A stretch of DNA of 15,528 nt from CAZVWV01 sp964631745 (GTDB taxonomy: Bacteria; Bdellovibrionota_C; UBA2361; JBGSMV01): positions 1-15,528 of the forward strand of contig CAZVWV010000093.1 of NCBI GenBank assembly GCA_964631745.1, read 5' to 3'. Position 1 is the stretch's first letter; each line of letters begins with the position of its first letter. Of this stretch, positions 1 to 7,774 are shown piece by piece. The position numbers and the translations under genes were made by a program. The notes under the pieces were generated by a model that saw only the letters and a list, made by a program, of their open reading frames with translations, was not told the DNA's origin and searched no databases.

Positions 1-4
1 TCGT

Positions 5-95
5 AGAGGCAGTCCACAAATTCTTCGTGCTCTTCGCGCTCTTCGTGGTGAATATCTTAAACAATTTAACCACGAAGAATTTGTGGATGACCTCT
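5..95. repeat. Imperfect inverted repeat, long hairpin
   Basis: The arms at 5-29 and 71-95 are reverse complements with about 22 of 25 positions matching; 13-29 against 71-87 is a perfect 17-bp match. A second pairing nests inside it, 41-49 against 69-77. The left half also repeats a CTTCGTG/CTTCGCG-type unit in tandem. Similar CACGAAG-rich intergenic repeats are common in environmental bacterial genomes, so this is probably a dispersed non-coding repeat. It lies downstream of the minus-strand operon and could also act as its transcript end, but no clear T-run follows it. Confidence 0.7.
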
Positions 96-148
96 AAGGT
101 GTAGGCCGAGAATGCCGAGGACGGAAAGCTTCTGCTAACAATGATGAA

Positions 149-436
149 TCAAAGTCGCTCGGCCTGAGCCAGCGCCAACTCCAGAACCTCCTCGAGCTTG
201 CTGATGCAAACTGAGGCAACGCGCTCTTCGATCCAGGAGCCGTTGAGGTTCCAAAGGTCTTCTGAGCGCGTGGAGAGGGCCTTAATCAGATCTTTGATTT
301 TGATACTTTCAATATCGATACAAGCTGAATGCGGCCCCGGGACGAGTTCGATCAAGTTTCTCTCTAGCAACCAAATTAGGGCCCGGTCCGAGAGACACGA
401 GAGCTGCTTAAATTCAGAAATTGTGATTAAGCTCAT
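149..436 (-). CDS. Small HTH-like hypothetical protein
   Basis: This is a 95-residue protein of unknown function. Residues about 3-45 (ITISEFKQLS, then DRALIWLLERNLI, then a short acidic segment) look like the helix-turn-helix and wing of small excisionase or MerR-like DNA-binding proteins. The C-terminal half is helical and acidic. An in-frame TTG at 442 is possible, but the ATG at 436 is preferred: AAGGAG lies 8 bases upstream of it and only 2 bases from the TTG. The start overlaps the stop of the preceding gene (TGATG), so the two are probably translationally coupled. Its place as last gene of a regulator operon suggests an accessory transcription role, which is an inference. No family was recognised with certainty. 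Confidence 0.65.
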   Translation of the reverse strand: MSLITISEFKQLSCLSDRALIWLLERNLIELVPGPHSACIDIESIKIKDLIKALSTRSEDLWNLNGSWIEERVASVCISKLEEVLELALAQAERL

Positions 437-1989
437 CAGCAATTCTCCTTTTTGGCCATGACCGCCTCCGCGAATATTTCAAGTTCATCCGGACTCTCCT
501 TCAACAAAGCCGCGGCTAGCTTGACATCTCCGGCGTTGGCCTCGAGCGCGTCGGAGATGACGTCGTGGGCATGCTGTTCTTCATAGGNNNNNNNNNNNNN
601 NNNNNNNNNNNNNNNNNNNNNNNNNNCGATCCCGTTTTGTGCGGCATGCGCGGCCAATTTTAGGGACGCTTGAGCTAAGAGCTCTGACGCCGTGCTGATC
701 ACGGAGGAGATGCGCGTGCCGAAAACTTTGCTAGTGATCTTTTCGTCGATTATGGTCTCGCCCGCGAGGTCTGCTACTTCGCAGAGTTTTGCCACGGTGT
801 TTTCAAGCTGTCTTAGGTTGCCGGGCCAGTACTGACTTATAAGCATACGGTAGGCGGTCGAGGTTATCCCCTGTGTGTGTAAGGCGTTAGGCCGCTGTCT
901 CTGAATCTTAGCCAAGGCATAAGCAAGGGCTGAGACTACATCTAGCCGGCGCATCTTTAAGGGCTGAAGTTCGAGCTGCACGCGCTCCAAGCGATATGCG
1001 AAGTCATCCCGAAGGACCTGCGATTGCATTAAGTCATACAGTGTGCGATTGGATGCAAAAACAAAGCGCACATCCGCCGATACGGTCTCGGCGCTTCCCA
1101 CGCGGCGATAAATTTTGTTTTCAATAAATGTTATCAGTTTCCCTTGAAGGTCCTTATCGATGCTCTGAAGTTCGTCGATAAATAATGTGCCCTTCTCGGC
1201 ACGCTTCACCAAGCCCCACTTGTCCACCGCTCCGGTGTAGGCGCCGGCCACCGCTCCAAAAAGTTCGGCTTGTATCAGCTCCGATGAAGAAAAGTCTCTG
1301 GGGGTGATGGCAACAAATTCGCCCTTACGACCCGACAATAGATGCAGGGCATAGGCTAGGTTGGTTTTACCGGTTCCGGTTTCCCCAATAATTATGGGAT
1401 TCTCATTGGTGTAACTAGCATAGCGCGGCAGCCAGCGCATCCAAAGCTCGCGGCTGGCCGGATCGGCGATAGAGTTAGCCCAGCCCGGCATCCCTAATGA
1501 GGGTAACGGTATCTGGCCTTCGGCGCGGCGTCTTAATTCCAACAGCACAAGTTCGATACAGTTATGTAGCTGTTCCTTAAAGGCGGGAGTGCCCGGCATA
1601 TTGCCTGGGGGCAAGGCTAAAAAAGTGTCGACAAATCCAGAGGGCTTTAGATCAAAGTCGTTTTGAAAAAGCAGATCACCTCCGTAAGCTAAGTTATCCG
1701 GAGCGTTCAATGATACGGCCACGAAGATCTCTTGATCGAAGCGCTCTCGAATCTGCTCCAGTAGTCGGCGTAAGGTGCGGTGTAGCCGATCTGTGTGATG
1801 CAGACCGATCTCGATTAAAATAAAATTGGGCTTGCACTCCACCAGCGTGGTCCAAGCCTCTGGGATCGAGCCACTTTGCAGCTTGATTTCGTTTGAGAAC
1901 TGATGAAATAGTGAGGTCACTCTCCGGCAAAAATCCGCTGAGCCAAATGCTGCCGGCACTAAATGCAGTGCTGGGGACTGTGCTTTCAT
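436..1989 (-). CDS. NtrC-type sigma-54 activator with pseudo-receiver
   Basis: About 517 residues in the usual NtrC order: receiver-like domain (about 8-125), AAA+ ATPase (about 168-420) and a Fis-like HTH at the C terminus. The ATPase keeps Walker A GETGTGKT (K208), a sigma-54 contact loop GAYTGA (249-254, Tyr in place of the usual Phe), Walker B GTLFIDE (D272, E273), sensor I FASNR and sensor II WPGNLRQLEN. It should therefore hydrolyse ATP and remodel sigma-54 RNA polymerase. The receiver has Glu60 where the phosphorylated Asp should be and lacks the N-terminal acidic pair, so it is probably not phosphorylated. A 39-base N gap (588-626) hides the linker before the HTH; the frame is kept across it. 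The start overlaps the previous gene as ATGA. Confidence 0.85.
   Translation of the reverse strand: MKAQSPALHLVPAAFGSADFCRRVTSLFHQFSNEIKLQSGSIPEAWTTLVECKPNFILIEIGLHHTDRLHRTLRRLLEQIRERFDQEIFVAVSLNAPDNLAYGGDLLFQNDFDLKPSGFVDTFLALPPGNMPGTPAFKEQLHNCIELVLLELRRRAEGQIPLPSLGMPGWANSIADPASRELWMRWLPRYASYTNENPIIIGETGTGKTNLAYALHLLSGRKGEFVAITPRDFSSSELIQAELFGAVAGAYTGAVDKWGLVKRAEKGTLFIDELQSIDKDLQGKLITFIENKIYRRVGSAETVSADVRFVFASNRTLYDLMQSQVLRDDFAYRLERVQLELQPLKMRRLDVVSALAYALAKIQRQRPNALHTQGITSTAYRMLISQYWPGNLRQLENTVAKLCEVADLAGETIIDEKITSKVFGTRISSVISTASELLAQASLKLAAHAAQNGIXXXXXXXXXXXXXXYEEQHAHDVISDALEANAGDVKLAAALLKESPDELEIFAEAVMAKKENC
588..626. other. Assembly gap of 39 N
   Basis: All 39 bases are N. The gap falls between the ATPase and the C-terminal HTH of the minus-strand sigma-54 activator. 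Both flanks read in the same frame, so the stated length is at least consistent modulo 3. The true length is unknown. Confidence 0.99.
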
Positions 1990-3242
1990 TTGAGGCTCTC
2001 CCGAAGGGTGCGCACGCTGCAGCCGAGTTTAGCGGCGGCGATGCGGTAAGAGTGATTTGCGCATTCCAGCGCCAGCGCCGCACTGTAGGGTTCGAGTAGT
2101 TGTTGCGAAGCGATCTCTCGTTCCTGGGCCATCAGTTCACGTTGATCTTGGACGAGTTGCTTAAGCTCCTGATCATCTTCGTCGGAACGCAAGATCGCTT
2201 GGGACACGCAGGCATATAGCTCTTGAAGTTGGCCCTGCCATGCAAGTTGGGTAAGCCAATGAATAAAATCTGAGCTGAGAGGCCTTATTTTGACGGACGA
2301 GTTTTCTTGAGCGTCTCGAATGTACCTCTGAACCAGTGGGGCGATGTCCTCTAAGCGTTCGCTAAGCGGTGGCACGCGCAACTTATCAATCTTAAGTAAC
2401 TGACACCAAGCGCGCACGCATTGCTCGTCGCTCGCGCTTAAATAGAGATAGCAGTTGTAGTGCGAACCTTTAGCTTCAGGCCAAAGTTTAGTCTTGAAGC
2501 GTGAGATAAAATCAAGAAGACTGCCATCATCTTCTTCAATCTCGGTAAGAAGTAGCGAGCCGTTGCGGGTGAGACCTAGATGTCGCTGAAGATCGGCGAG
2601 TGAATTCAGTTGCTTGTCAAACACTCGCAAACTTTCTCGATTAAGAAGCGAGTTTACGCACCTGCTCTTATGAATCGATTTAGCTAAGGTGCTTCGGCCG
2701 CTGCCGGGCGGTCCGCTGATCAGTACTATTCCGGTGTCCGCCTTTATCAAACTCTTGGCAGCGCTGATCATTGCTCTGGAGCCAGCCGATTGAGCGATCA
2801 GTTCATCCAGATCCGGATGGGTCCTAAGCGGTAGACGTTTAAACTCTCTCTGACTATGCAAGGTTTCTTCGACCTCACGCGAAAGGTCGGCCAATGCCCG
2901 CGGGTGATCGAGTTCATAATAGTTACGCGCCCCCGATCTCATGGCGCTTACGGCCACCTGCACGCTGGGCTCATCGGTCAGAAAAAACACAACCGGAGGG
3001 CTTTCGGAGCTCTGTTTTGTAAAGGCACTAAGCAAATCTAAGCCGGTACTGTAATCCCCTAAGAGATAATCCAGAATAAGAATGCGCGGACGCTTTTGAA
3101 GCAGGTTCTTAACGATGTTTTGGTCAACGTGTTGGCGAGACGCTGTTATACCAAGCTCCTTTAGATGAGCCACGAGCGTCTCGGCCGCTCTTGCCTTGTG
3201 CGGCTCCCTTTCATTAAGAACAATACAGACTTTTTCCTGCAT
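1986..3242 (-). CDS. Degenerate NtrC-like regulator with receiver
   Basis: A 418-residue protein with receiver, AAA+ and Fis-type HTH in NtrC order. The receiver has the phosphorylatable Asp58 (LILDYLLGD) and Thr89, but the acidic pair is N10-E11 and the conserved Lys near 111 is absent. The AAA+ domain is recognisable by LIAQSAGSRAM, GPPGSGRST and VPPLSERLEDI. It has Arg183 in place of the Walker A Lys and Thr233 in place of the Walker B Asp (LLLTEIE), and the GAFTGA loop is missing. The C terminus (AAAKLGCSVRTLRESL) is a clear Fis-like HTH. It can probably bind DNA and may receive phosphate, but is unlikely to activate sigma-54 alone. It may pair with or modulate the intact paralogue just downstream (ATGA overlap); that role is inferred. 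Confidence 0.85.
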   Translation of the reverse strand: MQEKVCIVLNEREPHKARAAETLVAHLKELGITASRQHVDQNIVKNLLQKRPRILILDYLLGDYSTGLDLLSAFTKQSSESPPVVFFLTDEPSVQVAVSAMRSGARNYYELDHPRALADLSREVEETLHSQREFKRLPLRTHPDLDELIAQSAGSRAMISAAKSLIKADTGIVLISGPPGSGRSTLAKSIHKSRCVNSLLNRESLRVFDKQLNSLADLQRHLGLTRNGSLLLTEIEEDDGSLLDFISRFKTKLWPEAKGSHYNCYLYLSASDEQCVRAWCQLLKIDKLRVPPLSERLEDIAPLVQRYIRDAQENSSVKIRPLSSDFIHWLTQLAWQGQLQELYACVSQAILRSDEDDQELKQLVQDQRELMAQEREIASQQLLEPYSAALALECANHSYRIAAAKLGCSVRTLRESLK

Positions 3243-3295
3243 CTTACACTTAGCCCTTAGTAAGTTGGGATGACTTAACCATAACGAAAGATGCC
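3243..3295. promoter_or_regulatory. Divergent intergenic region
   Basis: These 53 bases separate the starts of the minus-strand regulator operon and the plus-strand receiver operon, so promoters for both probably lie here or reach into the genes. No convincing -35/-10 or -24/-12 pair was found on either strand. Shared control of the two operons is inferred from the arrangement alone. Confidence 0.4.
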
Positions 3296-3895
3296 ATGAA
3301 GGATATACTTGTAGTTGAAGACGGTAAGCCCGAGCGTGAGCGACTGCAAAAGCTTTTTACTCAAAACGGTTACGCAGTCATGGCGTGTGAGAGCGTCACC
3401 GAGGCTGAAGAGGCTCTAAAGACGGAAGAGTTTAGGCTGGCGGTTTTAGATATCGGTTTAGGTGACAGATCAGGGTCTTACCTTTTTAGTTTAATTAAAC
3501 GGGATAAACGCGTTTCATACGCTATTATTTTTACAGGGAATCCCTCGGTGCATCTTAAGAAAAGATTTATCGAGGAGGGTGCGGTCGACTATATCGTGAA
3601 GGGATCGCCTGAGGCCCAGAACGAGGCCTTCTTAGGCAGGGTTCGCGAGATTATTGGCGAGGCGCATTCTCAAGCGCCTGCAAACATGTCGCTTGAAGTG
3701 TTTCTTGAGCGGTATGTTGCGCCCTCCTCAAGGGATCTATTTCTGGACTCCAAGAATAATTTGCCCGCCTGCGCTTCATGTGGGGCGCGTCAGTATCTGG
3801 TTACCTTTTCACATCAGCCTCAGGTGCCGCCGGACATCAACGGCAAGGTGATCTGCGCCAGCTGTGGAAAGGGCATGGATCCAGAGCTAAGTTAG
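3296..3895 (+). CDS. Response regulator with C-terminal zinc ribbon
   Basis: A 199-residue protein. Residues 1-118 form a complete receiver domain: acidic pair E8-D9, phosphoacceptor Asp52 (AVLDIGLGD), Thr79 and Lys101. It should accept phosphate from a histidine kinase. Instead of a DNA-binding output domain, the C terminus has two CxxC pairs (C159/C162 and C187/C190) about 24 residues apart, the pattern of a small zinc ribbon. The partner or target of that ribbon is unknown. It is the first gene of an operon and the hybrid kinase gene starts 11 bases after its stop, so the two are likely partners. The ATG follows a weak GAAAG ribosome site. Confidence 0.85.
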   Translation: MKDILVVEDGKPERERLQKLFTQNGYAVMACESVTEAEEALKTEEFRLAVLDIGLGDRSGSYLFSLIKRDKRVSYAIIFTGNPSVHLKKRFIEEGAVDYIVKGSPEAQNEAFLGRVREIIGEAHSQAPANMSLEVFLERYVAPSSRDLFLDSKNNLPACASCGARQYLVTFSHQPQVPPDINGKVICASCGKGMDPELS

Positions 3896-3906
3896 CAAGA
3901 GAGGGT

Positions 3907-6006
3907 ATGAGCGACCCTAACACAAGCACCGATTTTGACTACCTTCAGGCCAGTATTTTAAAAAACTGGCTTTTGAGGGAGCGTCTGAATGCCTTTAACA
4001 CGCTGGGCATCTCGGTGCTTATTTCGGGAAGCTTGGCTTTTTACCTTTGGATTTTAAGTTCCAAAGAGCTTCAAGGCGGAATCTTTTGGTTGTTGATGGC
4101 CTGCCTGGGAACCTTGCTGCTTTTCCTAGTACTCAAAGCCAAAGCCCGCAACAGTGTCAGTCTATTGAGCTTTCTTACGGCGCTTCTTTCCCTTGCCTGG
4201 GGCGCGGGAATGTTAGCCCTGACGAAATCTCAAGGGGAGACCTGGACCACTTATGTGGGACTGCTAATGTTACTCAATTTCTCTCTCCCGTGGCGGGTTT
4301 GGCAGCAGATAGTTCTGGCAAGTTTGCATCTGTTGAGTGTGTTTGCTCTTGGGTTGCAATTCCCCCAATTCTTAGGTCTTGCGGCCCTAGCGCTTCTAGC
4401 GGTCGTGTCCCTTCGGAACTCGGGCGCGGCTCGCCTGCGATTCCTTAGCGATATCTCTATTGTTGATTATTTGCGCCTGTGCGAGGCAGTAAATTCCGAG
4501 AGTTTAATTAAGACATTGGGGATGGAGCTGTCACTGTTGTCTCGCGTGCTTGTGATTTACGGTAATGAGCGCGCCGAAATTTTTGAGAACGGTTTCATCT
4601 CACAAGATAGGTCGGAATCGATTTACTATCGCGGTCTTTGGCAGCGATCAATGGACCAAGAATTTCATGATGCCGTTTTTACGCGCGCCGAACTAGGCGC
4701 TGACTTTATACCGGCCTTAGAAGGCTGGTTTGGAAGTGTGCCGGAGCGCGTTATGGTGTTCCGGGCTATCCACCTAAAACATGAACGCGAGGAGCAGATC
4801 TTAATTGTCGCGCCGGCCATGCAGTGGTTCTCGCTGGTTGGGTTTCGTCGGGTGTTCCATGAGCTTTCCTATGTGGTCTCGGTGTTTCGAACCGGGCTGC
4901 AAATTATGCGAACAAGAGCTTTGTCGTCAGGCTTGCTTTCGGAGACCCAGCATTCCATCAGCGAGCAGGAGTACGAGGTGCACGAGCTGATCCATCACGT
5001 AAACAACATGGCCCAAGACATCTCGATTATCTGCGCCAATTCACAGGATAGCTTGGCACTGCCGGGAGCAGCCGATAAGGAAGCGCTCAAGGCTTCTTTA
5101 AAGAGAATCGAAATAGGCGCGCGCGCCTTATCCTACGAAGTTTCAGATCTTAAAATAGAGCGCGAGTTAGATAAAAGCCTTGCGAACTTCCCCTTAGAGC
5201 AACGTGATTTTAGCGGCTTAATGGATGATTTCTCTGTTTATGCGTCTCACCGAGCCTTTCGTAAAGGCATGCAGGTGCTGGTCACAAATCGAGTCGAGAC
5301 CGGTCGCATAGTTAAGGTTTGCAGCGGAGAATATTTTGGCACGGCCTTGAGAGGCCTCTTGCGGTACCTTGAGGCGCAACTTCCTAAAGGTGGGAAGATT
5401 AACGTTGAATCTAGCCTTGTAGATCAGCAGATCAAGATCGAGCTAAGCGACAACGGGAGCATTCGCGCGCTGGATTTCGAGTCGGCGGAGCAGCTTCCGG
5501 CACCTATTCGACGTATCTCAGAATTTGTAAATGCCTGTGGCGGAGCGATGCTTCAGGAGAAGCCGGGCCCACAGTTCAATAACGTTATTGCCCTTGGTCT
5601 AAGCTCGAGCCTAAGCTCTGCTCTACCGCGCCGCAGCGGAGCTCAGTGGGTTTTGTTCGTTGATGACGATTCTGAGATTAGTGTATTTTACGAGCGCGTC
5701 GCGGGAGCCTTAAATCTTGAGGCCCATACGGCAGCGAGCTGTGCCGAGGCACGAAAAATGTTGGACGATCTCGGCAGGCCGCGTATCTTAATCACAGATT
5801 TGGAGCTGCAAGATGGTAGCGGGGTTGATATAATTCGTTACGCGCGTAGCCTCTTTGGCGCTGATCTACCGGTGATTGTGGTGAGTGGGCACTCGGAGGG
5901 GCAGCGTTTTGACGAGGCCAAGCTTGAAGGCTATGCTAGATTTTTAGTAAAACCGGTTGGACGAAAGAAACTTTTTGCAGAGATCCAATCGGTGCTGGCA
6001 AAATAG
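3907..6006 (+). CDS. Membrane hybrid histidine kinase, degraded ATPase
   Basis: A 699-residue protein. Residues about 29-170 hold five or six hydrophobic membrane segments. A central region (about 185-340) may be a GAF-like sensor but was not identified. A phosphoacceptor-like helix at 359-374 (HELIHHVNN, likely His363) resembles the AHDFNN type. In the following ATPase-like region the N-box Asn residues are replaced (Gly483, Tyr487), a G1-like SDNG is present (D515, G517), and no glycine-rich G2 box is seen, so ATP binding is doubtful. The C-terminal receiver is canonical: D586-D588, Asp631 and Lys682. The ATG at 3907 was chosen over an upstream in-frame ATG at 3778, which would overlap the previous gene; AGAGG lies just before 3907. 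Confidence 0.82.
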   Translation: MSDPNTSTDFDYLQASILKNWLLRERLNAFNTLGISVLISGSLAFYLWILSSKELQGGIFWLLMACLGTLLLFLVLKAKARNSVSLLSFLTALLSLAWGAGMLALTKSQGETWTTYVGLLMLLNFSLPWRVWQQIVLASLHLLSVFALGLQFPQFLGLAALALLAVVSLRNSGAARLRFLSDISIVDYLRLCEAVNSESLIKTLGMELSLLSRVLVIYGNERAEIFENGFISQDRSESIYYRGLWQRSMDQEFHDAVFTRAELGADFIPALEGWFGSVPERVMVFRAIHLKHEREEQILIVAPAMQWFSLVGFRRVFHELSYVVSVFRTGLQIMRTRALSSGLLSETQHSISEQEYEVHELIHHVNNMAQDISIICANSQDSLALPGAADKEALKASLKRIEIGARALSYEVSDLKIERELDKSLANFPLEQRDFSGLMDDFSVYASHRAFRKGMQVLVTNRVETGRIVKVCSGEYFGTALRGLLRYLEAQLPKGGKINVESSLVDQQIKIELSDNGSIRALDFESAEQLPAPIRRISEFVNACGGAMLQEKPGPQFNNVIALGLSSSLSSALPRRSGAQWVLFVDDDSEISVFYERVAGALNLEAHTAASCAEARKMLDDLGRPRILITDLELQDGSGVDIIRYARSLFGADLPVIVVSGHSEGQRFDEAKLEGYARFLVKPVGRKKLFAEIQSVLAK

Positions 6007-6014
6007 ACAGTGAC

Positions 6015-6572
6015 ATGACTACGCCAAAAAGACCCAAAGCCCATTCAGTGACCCATTTGGTTGATAGTCACAGATCTAAGAAGGGCTCCAGGCCCGATGA
6101 TAAATCAGTCCAGGATGAGACCGGCGAAAGCGTTGATGCCTTAGACGACAAGCTTGCCAGTGCCGAATTCGACCAGATTCTATTGGACGGTTTCATCGAG
6201 CGCATTGAAAGAACTGTCTCTAATGCGATTGACTCGAGGAAGGAAGTACTGGCGTATGAAATTTTAGAGCGGTTAGGAAAAATTAGCGGGAGCACACCCG
6301 CACCTGCGGATGCAGAAGAGAAAGGCGGCTGGAAGCAGATTGAGTCTCTTTCGGCCTTGCGTGCGCTTGTGGGCGGCAGATTTCAGAATCTTAAGGAGAA
6401 ATGGATTCAGGCCGGGCTGCCGCTCCGGGAACATAGGGGAGACAAGATCGGCGATTACACAGTGAACGACGCGGGCTGGATCGATCTCTCAAATTGGATT
6501 TTAAAACAGGGGTTCGAAACCCGGTTAGTGTCGGGCGAGCCGCACACGATTTTCGAGATTAGAAAGCGGTAA
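6015..6572 (+). CDS. Hypothetical protein, last gene of receiver operon
   Basis: A 185-residue protein that I do not recognise. The first 45 residues are polar and probably disordered (rich in K, S, D and E). Residues about 50-90 form a charged helical segment with an FIERIERTV core. The C-terminal 75 residues (WKQIESLSALRAL through EIRKR) look like a compact mixed alpha/beta domain ending in basic residues. There is no signal peptide, membrane helix or Cys motif. It starts 8 bases after the hybrid kinase stop and is followed by a terminator, so it belongs to that operon and may work with the receiver proteins. The ribosome site is weak, and the start is chosen mainly on position. Confidence 0.7.
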   Translation: MTTPKRPKAHSVTHLVDSHRSKKGSRPDDKSVQDETGESVDALDDKLASAEFDQILLDGFIERIERTVSNAIDSRKEVLAYEILERLGKISGSTPAPADAEEKGGWKQIESLSALRALVGGRFQNLKEKWIQAGLPLREHRGDKIGDYTVNDAGWIDLSNWILKQGFETRLVSGEPHTIFEIRKR

Positions 6573-6600
6573 CTTCCGCTAACTAATTGATTTGATGTCT

Positions 6601-6633
6601 TTTATCTTTGCGCCGAGGCGGCGCAAAGATAAA
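6601..6633 (+). terminator. Rho-independent terminator, perfect 14-bp stem
   Basis: Bases 6601-6614 pair perfectly with 6620-6633 around a 5-base loop (GAGGC). The stem is GC-rich next to the loop and AT-rich at its base, and a short CTTTT follows. It begins 28 bases after the stop of the hypothetical gene and separates the receiver operon from the phosphatase cluster. The lower part of the stem with its flanking A-run could also work on the minus strand, but no gene needs that. Confidence 0.85.
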
Positions 6634-6756
6634 CTTTTCAGGAGCGGACCGATAACCCCACAAACTGAATCATTATTACAGTACAATAGTATAGTTAGAG
6701 CGCTGGTCTGCCGATAGGTATACAGGTTTTTTTGGGAAGTTTTTAGACAGGTTAGC
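6634..6756 (+). promoter_or_regulatory. Probable promoter region of phosphatase cluster
   Basis: The region between the terminator and the phosphatase start must hold the promoter of the next transcript. TACAAT at 6682-6687 and TATAGT at 6690-6695 are possible -10 elements, but neither has a good -35 at 16-18 bases. No -24/-12 sigma-54 motif was seen. Confidence 0.35.
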
Positions 6757-7731
6757 ATGCTTTCTGAGGGAATGGATAAACGCTCGCCATTTGACGCGGA
6801 CGCGTCTGAATCTTTGCGTGTGCCCGCAGCCATCACCGATACAGGTTGCGAACGCACGCTCAATGAAGATCGTTATGCGGTGGTTGAATCCGACGCCGGC
6901 CTTACCTGGCTGGTGTGTGATGGCATGGGCGGTGAGGCGGGTGGAGAACTGGCGGCGCAGCTCGCTATCGATGCCATTCGTCGAGATCTGGAAACGATCC
7001 CCGGACGTCAACCGGAAGCGGCGCTCAAAGGCGCCATCCTTGAAGCCAACAGAGTCATAGTCTTACGTAGACAAAATCAAGCTTTTGCCGGGATGGGTAC
7101 GACCATCGTGGGCGCAATTTTTAATAGTGCCGAAGTCGTAATCGCGCACGTCGGGGATTCGCGCGGCTATCTTATCAGAGACGGTGCCATTCAGCAGTTA
7201 ACAACCGATCACACTTTTGTTCAGTCCTTGGTCGATTCCGGGCAGATTAAAGCCGAAGATGCGCTTTCACATCCGCAGGCGCACGTGTTAACTCGGGCCA
7301 TAGGATCCGAACCGGGGCTTGAAGTCTCCACCAGAAAATTTTGGATCTGGGAAATCTCTGAAGGTGAGCCGCAAGATTGTCTGATGCTTTGTACGGATGG
7401 GCTCTATAGTTTGGTGAGCGAGGGAGAGATCGCCAGCGCCGTTTCAGAAGCCACGCCGCAGCGCGCCTGCGTGCGGCTTGTGGAGTTAGCCAAATCACGT
7501 GGTGGCTTTGATAATATCACGCTTGCTGTAATTCCGTTGCCAGGCCAGTTGCGACAAGAGCCGCCCATCGGTTACGACGCCCGCCCAAAAGTTCGCGCGC
7601 AGCGCCCGCAACCGCAAGGCATTCCACCTAAAATGATTGCACGGCTAGTGCGCGACGGTTTGATTCTCTCTTTGCTTGCGATCCTTCTTACCATAGTGGC
7701 AGTTGTGATGATGACAAGGATGGGGAACTGA
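6757..7731 (+). CDS. PP2C-type Ser/Thr phosphatase, tail-anchored
   Basis: A 324-residue PP2C-family protein phosphatase that removes phosphate from Ser and Thr using bound Mn or Mg. The catalytic domain (about 22-268) keeps the full motif series: RTLNEDRY (E37, D38), CDGMGGEAGGE (D55), MGTT, HVGDSRGYL, TDHTFVQSLV, LTRAIG, LCTDGLYSLV and GGFDNITLAVI. A Pro/Arg-rich linker then leads to one C-terminal membrane helix (about 302-319), so the catalytic domain stays in the cytoplasm. Its likely substrates are the FHA protein and kinase encoded downstream, which complete a kinase/phosphatase/FHA set. An in-frame ATG at 6772 is an alternative start, preceded by GAGGGA at very short spacing. Confidence 0.93.
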   Translation: MLSEGMDKRSPFDADASESLRVPAAITDTGCERTLNEDRYAVVESDAGLTWLVCDGMGGEAGGELAAQLAIDAIRRDLETIPGRQPEAALKGAILEANRVIVLRRQNQAFAGMGTTIVGAIFNSAEVVIAHVGDSRGYLIRDGAIQQLTTDHTFVQSLVDSGQIKAEDALSHPQAHVLTRAIGSEPGLEVSTRKFWIWEISEGEPQDCLMLCTDGLYSLVSEGEIASAVSEATPQRACVRLVELAKSRGGFDNITLAVIPLPGQLRQEPPIGYDARPKVRAQRPQPQGIPPKMIARLVRDGLILSLLAILLTIVAVVMMTRMGN

Positions 7732-7774
7732 GTCTGTGAAAAATTTTAAGAGATCTTAATTCAGGAGAATGGCA

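Noticed and set aside
198..461. Plus-strand 87-codon frame opposite the small HTH-like gene
   Set aside because: No ribosome site or recognisable motif; the opposite strand gene has a good ribosome site and operon linkage.
1694..2083. Minus-strand 129-codon reading frame across the regulator junction
   Set aside because: It lies out of frame over two genes with clear domain homology and encodes a low-complexity Arg/Ser-rich product.
3778..3906. Upstream in-frame extension of the hybrid kinase
   Set aside because: It would overlap the zinc-ribbon end of the previous gene by over 100 bases; the ATG at 3907 has a ribosome site and gives a normal membrane protein start.
7746..7759. Dyad TTAAGA-GA-TCTTAA between phosphatase and FHA genes
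   Set aside because: AT-rich, short and in a small gap within an apparent operon; expected by chance and too tight for a hairpin loop.
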